A stretch of DNA of 64,000 bases, taken from contig MSHD01000020.1 in the NCBI GenBank assembly GCA_001941045.1, forward strand, positions 1 to 64,000, read 5' to 3'. The notes under the pieces are model-generated. The model searched no databases and had not been told where the DNA came from. It worked only from the letters and a program-made list of their open reading frames with translations. How positions within the stretch are numbered: the stretch's first letter is position 1; each line of letters opens with the position of its first letter. Made by a program: the position numbers and the translations under genes. This document shows, piece after piece, positions 27,453 through 34,150 of this stretch. This stretch comes from Lachnospiraceae bacterium Zagget2 (GTDB lineage Bacteria > Bacillota > Clostridia > Lachnospirales > Lachnospiraceae).

Positions 27453-27959
27453 TTAACGCTTTTCCGTTAAAAACATGGTCATACTGCGGCCCTCCATCTT
27501 CGGGGCCTTGTCGACAACGGCGACATCCGCCATGCGCTCCGCGAACATATCCAGAATCTTGCGCCCATTCTGCGTATGCGCCATCTCACGCCCGCGGAAA
27601 CGGAGCGTCACCTTCACGCGGTCACCCTTCTGGATGAATTTTCTCGCTGCGCCGACCTTCGTGTTCAGGTCGTTCTCATCGATATTCGGGGAGAGGCGGA
27701 CCTCTTTGATCTCAACGGTCTTCTGCTTTTTCTTCGCTTCCTTCTCCCGGCGCGACTGTTCATAGCGGTACTTTCCGTAATCGATAATCTTGCATACCGG
27801 AGGCTTCGCCCCAGGTGCCACCTTCACCAGATCCAGCTCGGCCTCCCTCGCCAACCTCTGTGCCTCGCTCACGGGCATGATGCCCAACTGTTCGCCGTTC
27901 TGGCCGACCAGACGGACCTCGCGGTCCCGAATCTGCTCATTGATCATGAAATCGCTAAT
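27453..27959 (-). CDS. infC: Translation initiation factor IF-3, AUU start codon
   Basis: A 168-residue IF-3. The N-terminal domain has [21 protein letters not shown] and the C-terminal domain [13 protein letters not shown] and [13 protein letters not shown]. The first ATG in frame (27947) lies 19 bases from the ribosome binding site, whereas an ATT at 27959 lies exactly 7 bases after GGAGGT (27967-27972). AUU starts are known for infC in Bacillus and E. coli and allow IF-3 to repress its own translation, so 27959 is chosen. Confidence 0.
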   Translation of the reverse strand: MSDFMINEQIRDREVRLVGQNGEQLGIMPVSEAQRLAREAELDLVKVAPGAKPPVCKIIDYGKYRYEQSRREKEAKKKQKTVEIKEVRLSPNIDENDLNTKVGAARKFIQKGDRVKVTLRFRGREMAHTQNGRKILDMFAERMADVAVVDKAPKMEGRSMTMFLTEKR

Positions 27960-27974
27960 GACTTTTACCTCCGC

Positions 27975-28110
27975 ATAAAAAAAGTGGACTCAAGAATCAT
28001 CCACTTCACACAAAACAGACCATGCCGCATGGGCATCTGTCATTCAAAGTATGAACCCGGGTCACCGCCTGTGCCAAGGTGAGAGTGGATACTCTTCTTC
28101 ATTTCATAAC
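27975..28110 (-). ncRNA. infC leader, L20-type transcription attenuator
   Basis: About 150 bases lie between promoter and infC. The terminator arms AAGTGGA (28000-28006) and TCCACTT (27982-27988) are followed by seven T residues. An upstream segment, TATCCACT (around 28083-28092), can pair with the same GTGGAT strand to form an antiterminator. This matches the known L20-controlled attenuation of infC-rpmI-rplT in Firmicutes. Confidence 0.
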
Positions 28111-28116
28111 GCGTCA

Positions 28117-28146
28117 ATCATAGCACAGGCGGCGGGCATAAGTCAA
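28117..28146 (-). promoter_or_regulatory. infC operon promoter
   Basis: Minus strand TTGACT (28141-28146), 18 bases, TATGAT (28117-28122) with TG in the extended -10 position. Confidence 0.
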
Positions 28147-28235
28147 CCACTTTTCGAAAATAAATTGCTATTATTTCACGGCATTATTTCAATCGCCTTC
28201 CCATTTTCGTTCAAAAGTGTATTAGTTAGCCAAGA

Positions 28236-28264
28236 TTGAATTCAGATACTTTGATTGTTATAAT
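28236..28264 (+). promoter_or_regulatory. Promoter of the flavin-reductase-like gene
   Basis: TTGAAT (28236-28241), 17 bases ending TGT, perfect TATAAT (28259-28264). Strong extended sigma-A promoter that opens the accessory region. Confidence 0.
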
Positions 28265-28328
28265 ATACAAAATGATTTTTGATTTCAGAGCCGGTTTTGA
28301 CAGTTGTAAGTTGAAAGGAAACGACAAT

Positions 28329-29000
28329 ATGACACATGAAGAATATAAAGCAGCAGCAAATCACTGGATTGAGAAAGACGCTGCTTCCCAAAAGATGCCT
28401 GCGGCTCAGCTGTGGACAGCCATCGAAAATTATATTCAGGCCAACAACACCTGCGCTCTCGCGACAGGGAGCGGCAGCTTCATCCGCTGTACGCCCATCG
28501 AATATGCCTGGCATGACGGCGCATTCTGGATGTTCTCAGAGGGCGGGCAGAAATTTGTCGGTCTGGAGGAGAATAAATCTGTCTGTCTTGCCATTTATGA
28601 CCGATACGATGGATTTGGTAGATTAAAGGGATTGCAGGTTTCCGGCAAAGCGGAAATCGTAGAACCGTTTTCTCCAGAATACGTCCATGCGGCCGAATGG
28701 AAAAAGATCCCGGTGGACGCATTGAAAAAGCTGCCATTCACCATGAATCTGATCAAAATCACACCGACAGAGATCGAATTTCTGAATTCTGATTTCAAAG
28801 AGGATGGTTATGACAGCCGGCAGCACTATGACTGCGGCGAGGAGGAGGGTCGAGGCTGCGGTGATCCAGATTGTTCGGGGCAGCGGCGTGGTGGAGAGCA
28901 GTGCGCTGTTGTTTCCGGGAAATATGGTGCTGACCTGTGCCATCACAGCGGACTCAGAAATATGAGCAGCAAAGTCTTTTTGGAATGCTATAGCGATTGA
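28329..29000 (+). CDS. Pyridoxamine 5'-phosphate-oxidase-fold protein with aberrant C-terminus
   Basis: A 223-residue protein starting MTHEEYKAAANHWIEKD; GAAAGGA lies upstream. Residues 1 to about 163 form a split-barrel flavin-binding domain (NNTCALATGSGSFIRCTPIEYAWHDG, FWMFSEGGQKF, LKGLQVSGKAEIVEPF), typical of a Lachnospiraceae family that ends at NSDFKEDGYDSRQ. After this point the sequence changes abruptly to a Cys/Gly-rich tail of about 55 residues without hydrophobic core. In the same stretch another frame stays open, so the tail is probably read-through into the remains of a different gene. The cofactor-binding part seems intact. Confidence 0.
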   Translation: MTHEEYKAAANHWIEKDAASQKMPAAQLWTAIENYIQANNTCALATGSGSFIRCTPIEYAWHDGAFWMFSEGGQKFVGLEENKSVCLAIYDRYDGFGRLKGLQVSGKAEIVEPFSPEYVHAAEWKKIPVDALKKLPFTMNLIKITPTEIEFLNSDFKEDGYDSRQHYDCGEEEGRGCGDPDCSGQRRGGEQCAVVSGKYGADLCHHSGLRNMSSKVFLECYSD

Positions 29001-29028
29001 TCCACGATTATATGAGGAGGAGACATAA

Positions 29029-29562
29029 TTGGGTACACTCTATTTCACCAGACATGGACAGACAGTCTGGAATGTCGAAAATAAAATCTGTGGTGCGACG
29101 GACATCGCACTGACGGAACTTGGTCATACACAGGCTATTGAGCTTGGCAGACGCCTTGCTGCAGAAAGACTTCCAATTGACGAGATACTGTATTCACCAC
29201 TGGTACGGGCTTCAGAAACGGCCCGTCATATTTCGGAAGAAACCGGCATTCCCATGCGGATGGAACCGCGTCTGAAGGAACAGAATTTTGGCCGCTATGA
29301 GTCCACACCCAGAGACGGGAAGGAATTTCAGATCGCGAAGACGCACTTTCTTGATCATTATGATGGAGGGGAGACGATGATGCAGCTGTGTCAGCGGGTA
29401 TATAACCTGATTGATGATATCCGGGCAGATGACAGGATCTATCTGCTGGTGGCGCACAATGGTATTTCCCGAGTGGTGCAGTCTTATTTTTATGATATGA
29501 CTAACGAAGAATTTGCCGCATTCGGTATCGGAAACTGTGAAGTAAGAACCTATACCTGGTAG
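29029..29562 (+). CDS. Histidine phosphatase (phosphoglycerate-mutase-like), TTG start
   Basis: A 177-residue phosphatase. The phospho-accepting RHG is at residues 8-10, GRYES near 92 and the second catalytic His in LLVAHNGISR near 143. The reading frame begins at TTG, 8 bases after GAGGAGG; no ATG fits the family N-terminus, so TTG is the likely start. Substrates vary widely in this family and none can be named. It follows the flavin-reductase-like gene after 28 bases. Confidence 0.
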   Translation: MGTLYFTRHGQTVWNVENKICGATDIALTELGHTQAIELGRRLAAERLPIDEILYSPLVRASETARHISEETGIPMRMEPRLKEQNFGRYESTPRDGKEFQIAKTHFLDHYDGGETMMQLCQRVYNLIDDIRADDRIYLLVAHNGISRVVQSYFYDMTNEEFAAFGIGNCEVRTYTW

Positions 29563-29582
29563 AAGTATGGAGAGTGATTGAT

Positions 29583-29868
29583 ATGAAGCCAAAATCTGAG
29601 GTCTGTCAGGAACTGTATCAAATGCTGCTGGACAGAGGATATCTGGAACGTTTCTGCGATCTGGTCATGCAGAACCTGAATACAGATTTTACTGCACAGA
29701 GGATGATTTACTATCTCTCTCTACAGCGAACTGCCGGAAGGGGAAATTGTGGATGAGATGCTTGCGATCTTAAGTGACCGGAACCGAATTATGCAGAAGA
29801 AAGAACTGGAGTATAACAACGCAAAATATAACGAGTATCTGAATCGGAAAAGAACGGAAGAAGAATGA
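29583..29868 (+). pseudogene. Frameshifted small gene of unknown function
   Basis: The frame from ATG 29583 encodes MKPKSEVCQELYQMLLDRGY and continues to about 29720, then fails in a CT-repeat (ctatctctctctac). Shifting by one base restores an open frame (SELPEGEIVDEMLAILSDRN onward) that ends at TGA 29866-29868. Both parts have helical, charged composition and would form one protein of about 94 residues. Loss of one CT unit explains the break. It could be phase variation, decay or a sequencing error. Function unknown. Confidence 0.
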
Positions 29869-29908
29869 CGGGACGTATATCCTGGAATTTTGAAAAGAGA
29901 AATTAATG

Positions 29909-30472
29909 ATGAAAAAAATTGATCTTTCTACACCGGCAAAAGTGAAATATATTGGGTCGGAAGGCAATTCCAAATTCACCGCCAACCAAATATACGATGC
30001 CTATTTCATCGAGTATTGGGTAGGTGAAAGAAAAAGCCTGCACGTTAAAGGAAATGACGGCAAAATCACAGATTTTAATGAGCTGGCTGATTTTGTTGTA
30101 CTGGAAGATAAAGGGAATGTCCTCAATTTTTATGAAGCCAAAGCTAAATGCATTACAGACAAGTTCCAGAACGTCGTTTGTGGTGTTACGAAAGGAAAAG
30201 AATATCCTGTCGCAGCCTGTCAAAGCTACACACATGACAGCCGAAATTGCCAGTATTGTTACGAGTCTTTTTTTCATTTGAATTTTCCTCCGGTATTTCG
30301 TTTTTATGCCCGTATACTAACATTTTATGTGTCCCATAAACAGGACACGGGAACAGAACGGAAGTTCGTCTGTCCCCGTCAGATAAGATCAAAAAATTGT
30401 CAGTTCAATATCCTCTCAATTGTGTTCACGAATTCCGTCAGTGAAGACCAGCGGTCATTGAGAGCTTCCTGA
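29909..30472 (+). pseudogene. Chimeric ORF: unknown gene truncated and joined to foreign sequence
   Basis: The first about 100 codons read as a normal soluble protein (MKKIDLSTPAKVKYIGSEGN; FVVLEDKGNVLNFYEAKAKC; VVCGVTKGKEYPV) that I do not recognise. From about 30210 the frame runs antisense through the 5' end of a lipoprotein gene and then through intergenic sequence, giving a Phe/Arg-rich tail without sense. The gene is therefore probably a 3'-truncated remnant. GAGA lies upstream of the start; no good promoter was seen. Confidence 0.
30212..30277 (-). pseudogene. 5' remnant of a lipoprotein gene
   Basis: From ATG 30277 the reverse strand encodes MKKRLVTILAISAVMCVALT followed by GC, a complete lipoprotein signal with lipobox, preceded by GGAGG at ideal spacing. 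After the lipobox Cys the frame enters the antisense of the neighbouring truncated gene. It is a genuine gene start cut by a rearrangement at about 30210. Confidence 0.
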
Positions 30473-30573
30473 AGTGACTGATGCTCATAAACGCGCATTA
30501 CCTGTTCCTGGGTCCAGACATCCCCGATTTTTTTCATTTCTTCAATAAAAATATTTCTTTCATTCAAAGTCAT
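30400..30573 (-). CDS. Small acidic protein, 57 residues
   Basis: A reverse-strand frame begins at ATG 30573 with AGAGGA 10 bases upstream and ends at TGA 30400-30402. The product starts MTLNERNIFIEEMKKIGDVW and continues with Glu/Gln-rich helices (EQVMRVYEHQSLQEALNDRW). It resembles small helical proteins commonly found in Clostridia genomes near genes of unknown function. No domain name can be given. It lies between the lipoprotein remnant and an intact secreted-protein gene on the same strand. Confidence 0.
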   Translation of the reverse strand: MTLNERNIFIEEMKKIGDVWTQEQVMRVYEHQSLQEALNDRWSSLTEFVNTIERILN

Positions 30574-30650
30574 TAATTGTTATTCCTCTGTATCAAGTAT
30601 GAGTCAGAGCAGCCGGCAACACCGCTCAAACACTTTGACTGGTGGCGGGA

Positions 30651-31238
30651 TCAGTTGATAACCGGTCCTTCATCTACAGAATATTCACCAGTTCCATCTT
30701 CAATCATCAGGATCATGCCTTCCTGCAGATTTACGTATGTGCTGTAATCTGTATAGATAAAGTCATTGCTGGCCGCATACTCTGCAATGGCATCGGACTC
30801 TTCACCAATCGTAAACCGTTCTGTTTTGTGATAGGCAAGATAGCTATCCGAGCTGTCAAATACAGTCACTGTCAGATAATCGGATGTACACTTGATATTC
30901 ATTTTCTCACAGGCGATATCCTCACCGGCAATATACAGCCCCGAATACAGAGTGTCAGATTCCTCCGTATCGAACCTGCTGAACTCACACATTCCATCAT
31001 CAAGCAGGATAATATTACCATCCTTAAGCTGACCAATCGTATTCTCTGAAGAGGATGCCGTTGAAGGAACTTCTTCATCGACCTCATAATGGCTGTCTTT
31101 TTCAAATTCATAAACGCAGCCGGCAATGGCAAAGGTACTGTCCTTTGCATAAACAGCCGCTCCGGTTCCTATAATAAGGATAGCCGCAAAAATAACGGCT
31201 GTGCTTATATACAATGTTTTTCTCATGGATATCTTCAT
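30651..31238 (-). CDS. Secreted or membrane-anchored protein of unknown function
   Basis: A 195-residue protein with an N-terminal hydrophobic segment (about 7-29, TLYISTAVIFAAILIIGTGA) and a possible cleavage after AVYA. The mature part is acidic and built of repeated strand-like units, two of which are similar: DGNIILLDDGMCEFSRFD and EGMILMIEDGTGEYSVDE, suggesting a duplicated small beta domain. There is no lipobox. GGGGG lies 6 bases before ATG 31238. Not recognised. Confidence 0.
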   Translation of the reverse strand: MKISMRKTLYISTAVIFAAILIIGTGAAVYAKDSTFAIAGCVYEFEKDSHYEVDEEVPSTASSSENTIGQLKDGNIILLDDGMCEFSRFDTEESDTLYSGLYIAGEDIACEKMNIKCTSDYLTVTVFDSSDSYLAYHKTERFTIGEESDAIAEYAASNDFIYTDYSTYVNLQEGMILMIEDGTGEYSVDEGPVIN

Positions 31239-31334
31239 CTTTGGCCCCCTGAACTATGTACTACAGGTCTTCCTTACTCTGCCTGAATATAAAGATATTA
31301 TGCCATCTATCCGAAAATCAATAAATGACAACTT

Positions 31335-31378
31335 TGGCAAAATAGAGACCTGTATTTTTCACTCTGAGTGAAATACAG
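31335..31378 (-). terminator. Terminator-like hairpin after the XRE C-terminal fragment
   Basis: CTGTATTTCAC pairs with GTGAAAAATACAG around TCAGA, followed by a U-rich stretch on the minus strand. It would end transcription of the fragment at 31380-31754. Confidence 0.
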
Positions 31379-31379
31379 C

Positions 31380-31754
31380 CTACTTCCTGATATTATTCTT
31401 TCGGCGCTCATATTCCTGAGAGTCTATGACCCCATCGGCAAGCATCTGTTCTGACCAAAGCCGCAATGTATCCGCAGTCATTGAAATCCGGTCAAGCTCT
31501 TCCTGAATACGGATAAAATCATCAATTTCATCTCCATCGATCTTCCCATCGGCAGTAATTTCAATCAGGCGTTCCTGCTTACGGTTCATACTGTTCAAAG
31601 AAGCCAGCATTTCCAGAACAATCTGCGACAAGTCTTTGATTTTCAATTCCGGCACATACTTCTGACCAATGGGGCACTGATTTGCGCAGTAGTAATTGCA
31701 TAAGGACCGGCACAGATGCTTTCCACAACGCAGGCACTGTACAAGTGGCAGCAC
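31380..31754 (-). pseudogene. C-terminal part of an XRE-type regulator, HTH missing
   Basis: A 124-codon frame containing a Cys-rich block (CGKHLCRSLCNYYCANQCPI) and a long helical tail (LSQIVLEMLASLNSMNRKQE, then ITADGKIDGDEIDDF). This arrangement is the C-terminal part of Clostridia XRE regulators that have a Cys cluster after the HTH. No HTH is encoded upstream on this strand; instead the sequence flips to a plus-strand XRE fragment. The gene is therefore truncated at a rearrangement point near 31740. Confidence 0.
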
Positions 31755-31866
31755 GGGACGGTACTGCCAACGATTGACAACATGGTAGTGCTGGCCGCTG
31801 TGTTTGGCGTAAAGGTGGATGATATTCTGGTAATTGCAGATGATAATGTTGTTGTCAGTGCATAAG
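31740..31866 (+). pseudogene. HTH-domain 3' fragment of an XRE regulator
   Basis: On the plus strand, codons from about 31740 read KWQHGTVLPTIDNMVVLAAV and then FGVKVDDILVIADDN, ending at TAA 31864-31866. This is the second half of an XRE HTH domain (the usual pattern is YKWQxGxxLPxIDNLxxLxxLFGVxxDDIL). No start or first half is present. It sits head to head with the minus-strand XRE C-terminal fragment, so the two are remnants joined by an inversion or deletion. Confidence 0.
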
Positions 31867-31903
31867 AGAAACGGAGTGGATGAAATTTATCCGCTCCAGA
31901 TAT

Positions 31904-31977
31904 GGCTCCGTGGTCTAAATGGTCAGGACATCGCCCTTTCAAGGCGGTAATGCAGGGTTCAAATCCCGCCAGTCACC
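31904..31977 (+). tRNA. tRNA-Glu-like sequence (anticodon TTC), imperfect acceptor stem
   Basis: The anticodon arm CGCC-CTTTCAA-GGCG and the D arm are intact. The acceptor stem pairs only at four of seven positions (GGCT with AGTC), and the T stem keeps three base pairs. Probably a decayed or mobile-element tRNA. It is the first of three tRNA-like units in 240 bases. Confidence 0.
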
Positions 31978-31983
31978 TTTTAC

Positions 31984-32065
31984 GAGCAGGTGGCCCAGCA
32001 GCGAAGGCAGCTGACTGTAAATCAGCCATACGGAAACACCGGAGGTTCGAGCCCTCCCCTGCCCA
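31984..32065 (+). tRNA. tRNA-Tyr-like sequence (anticodon GTA)
   Basis: Anticodon arm GCTGA-CTGTAAA-TCAGC, T arm GGAGG-TTCGAGC-CCTCC, acceptor pairing at six of seven positions, and a 14-base variable region. The best preserved of the three; it may be functional. CCA is not encoded. Confidence 0.
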
Positions 32066-32068
32066 TCT

Positions 32069-32140
32069 GCTCTGATAGTCTAACGGACAGAACACCCGGC
32101 TACGAACCGGGAAATACAGATTCGATTCCTGTTCAGAAAC
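32069..32140 (+). tRNA. tRNA-Arg-like sequence (anticodon ACG)
   Basis: Anticodon arm CCCGG-CTACGAA-CCGGG is perfect; the T stem has four of five pairs and the acceptor five of seven (the outer two mismatch). It lies three bases after the Tyr-like unit and 17 bases before the start of the transposase remnant. Confidence 0.
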
Positions 32141-32157
32141 CGCGGAGCAATACCTTT

Positions 32158-32984
32158 ATGCCCCGGCTGGTTTATGTTTATGAAGGAATCCGTGCAGAAG
32201 GGGAACGGCATGAGCTGGTACAGGTAAAATATTTTGGCGGTGGTTATGAAGGGAGCGAAGGGAACCAGGCACTTTGGAAAGAAGTGTATGATTATATCGA
32301 GAATGCCTATGACGGGGAATACTTGGAACGTATCTATGTAAATGGGGACGGTGCGGAATGGATAAGGTCAGGAGCAAGACAGCATGGAAAAGCGAAGTTT
32401 GTGCTGGATAGATATCATATGCATAAGTACATCATTGCCGCAACTTCCCATCTGAAGGATTCCGCGCCGGATGTGAGGAGCGAGCTCTGGCGGGCGATCA
32501 ATGGTAAAAAGAAGAAAGATGCGGAAAAGGTTTTTGAGCGGATTCTGGATATCACAGAAAGCGAAGGCAAGAGGAAGGCTGTAGAGGCATCAAGACAGTA
32601 TATTCTGGGGAACTGGGCGGCAATCATGAACGGAGTGAAAAACCGGAAGGACAACATCCATTGCAGCGCGGAAGGGCATGTCAGCCACATTTATTCAGAC
32701 CGGATGAGTTCACGTCCGCTGGGCTGGTCGATCGTTGGTGCAGACAGGATGGCGAGGCTGAGGGTGTATAAGAAGAACGGCGGGGATATGCTGGAACTGG
32801 TCCGGTACCAGAAGAAGCAATTAAAAAGGCCGCTGGCGCAGAAGAAGTCATCTTCAGTGCAAGTGAGATGCTGGGGATGGAGCGTGCGCACAGGAAACGG
32901 TTGGGGAACCTGGCCAATGTATCAGTATATACAATTCCATATCCACAGATAAAGAAGATCGCAGCGCTCAAGAATCAGTGTATT
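32158..32984 (+). pseudogene. Truncated, frameshifted ISLre2/UPF0236-type transposase
   Basis: The reading frame starts abruptly within the family sequence (PRLVYVYEGIRAEGERHELV), so about the first 200 residues are missing. Catalytic-core text includes YVNGDGAEWIRSGARQHG and FVLDRYHMHKYI. Near 32800-32820 the frame shifts; the second frame continues EEAIKKAAGAEEVIFSASEM and ends with YTIPYPQIKKIAALKNQ, the usual C-terminus. At least two lesions make it inactive. It marks an old mobile-element insertion beside the tRNA-like cluster. Confidence 0.
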
Positions 32985-32993
32985 ATTTATGTA

Positions 32994-33022
32994 TTGACAA
33001 ATCATACTGTGCGCAGTAGAAT
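32994..33022 (+). promoter_or_regulatory. Promoter of the Rpn-type gene
   Basis: Perfect TTGACA (32994-32999), 17 bases, TAGAAT (33017-33022). Predicted start near 33029, leaving a 127-base structured leader. Confidence 0.
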
Positions 33023-33028
33023 AAAACA

Positions 33029-33155
33029 CATAAATCTGAAGTTGAGTGCCGAGGCACATCGGGGCGTATCGCCATATTTTCAGAGAAAATAATTTTATAT
33101 GGCGGAACATGCCGGGCGACGCAGGATAGTCCCATTTCCGCCGGGAAGGAGGATT
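33029..33155 (+). ncRNA. Structured leader of the Rpn-type gene with alternative helices
   Basis: Three helices can be drawn: CCGA/TCGG near 33048-33061; CGCCATAT (33070-33077) with ATATGGCG (33097-33104); and GGCGGAA (33101-33107) with TTCCGCC (33136-33142). The last two share GGCG at 33101-33104 and exclude each other. The third ends only four bases before the AAGGAGG ribosome binding site. No known riboswitch class was recognised. Confidence 0.
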
Positions 33156-34139
33156 ATGGGAAAGATCGACCATGAACTGAATCACTATTTTCAGGACAAC
33201 TGCACCTTCGCTGACATCATAAACCTGTGTGTCTACGATGGAAAACAGGTTGTACTGCCGCAGAATCTGGAAAATGACAGCACTGTTCTCTATCCAAAAG
33301 ACAGGAAAGGCATGTCAAAAGAACGGAGAGCCGATGTAAGCAAGCGTTGTTCGAACGGTTATTCCTTTTGCATTTACTGTCTGGAGAATGAATCAAAGAT
33401 CAGCTATATCATGCCGGTGAGAAACATGGAGTTTGAGGCGGCGCGCTATCGGGAGCAGCTGAGAGAAATTGCCGCCGGCCACAAAAAGTCTGATTACAAA
33501 AACTGGGATGAGTACAGCAGCGAATTTACAAAAGATGACCGCCTGCAGCCAGTGATTATGTTGATTCTCTACTGGTCACGGAAGCCCTGGGACGGGGCGC
33601 GAAACCTGACGGAGATGCTTGACATCTCAGAAGAGGACAAGAAGCAGTTAGCGCCGTTTCTTCAGAATTACAGCCTGAATCTGATCAATATGTATGATCT
33701 TAAGAATGTGGACGCATGCAGAAGCCCGCTTAAGTACATTCTCAGACTTCTGCAGAAAGATCAGGACAAAGCTGCACTCTATCAAGAAGTGCAGGAAGAA
33801 CCTGCATATAAGAGACTTGATCAGGAAACAGGCAGGATGATAGCAGTACTGCTGCGTGACGATGCACTGCAGCAATACATAGAAAACCGGGAAGAAGACG
33901 GAAAGGAGGCTTTTAATATGTGTAAGGCATTAGATGATATGAGACAGGAAGCGATGGAGCGTGGCATCTCAGAGGGCATGAATCAAGGCATAAATCGGGG
34001 AAGAGCCGTCGGGGAAGGCCTCTTTGCACGGCTGACAGGTTCTCTCCTGCAGGACGGGCGTATGGATGACCTCCACCACGCAGTAAGAGATCCTGACATA
34101 CGCCAGGATCTCTATCGGGAGTATCATATGCTGAGCTGA
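33156..34139 (+). CDS. Rpn-family PD-(D/E)XK nuclease/putative transposase
   Basis: A 327-residue protein. The stretch CLENESKISYIMPVRNMEFEAARYREQL matches the Rpn core, in which an E-N-x element is followed by MPxR and a tyrosine-spaced helix; here the usual Gln after EN is Glu. A central helical part and the tail GISEGMNQGINRGRAVGEGL, a Gly/Arg repeat common in the family, follow. Rpn proteins promote RecA-independent recombination and are often numerous in gut Clostridia. ATG 33156 follows AAGGAGG. Intact, unlike its neighbours. Confidence 0.
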   Translation: MGKIDHELNHYFQDNCTFADIINLCVYDGKQVVLPQNLENDSTVLYPKDRKGMSKERRADVSKRCSNGYSFCIYCLENESKISYIMPVRNMEFEAARYREQLREIAAGHKKSDYKNWDEYSSEFTKDDRLQPVIMLILYWSRKPWDGARNLTEMLDISEEDKKQLAPFLQNYSLNLINMYDLKNVDACRSPLKYILRLLQKDQDKAALYQEVQEEPAYKRLDQETGRMIAVLLRDDALQQYIENREEDGKEAFNMCKALDDMRQEAMERGISEGMNQGINRGRAVGEGLFARLTGSLLQDGRMDDLHHAVRDPDIRQDLYREYHMLS

Positions 34140-34150
34140 GCAGACTGTAG

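Noticed and set aside
27453-27947. infC starting at ATG 27947
   Set aside because: 19 bases from the ribosome binding site; AUU at 27959 has ideal spacing and known precedent.
28200-34150. Complete prophage or integrative element
   Set aside because: No integrase, structural gene, or flanking attachment repeats were seen; the content is fragments and one transposase remnant.
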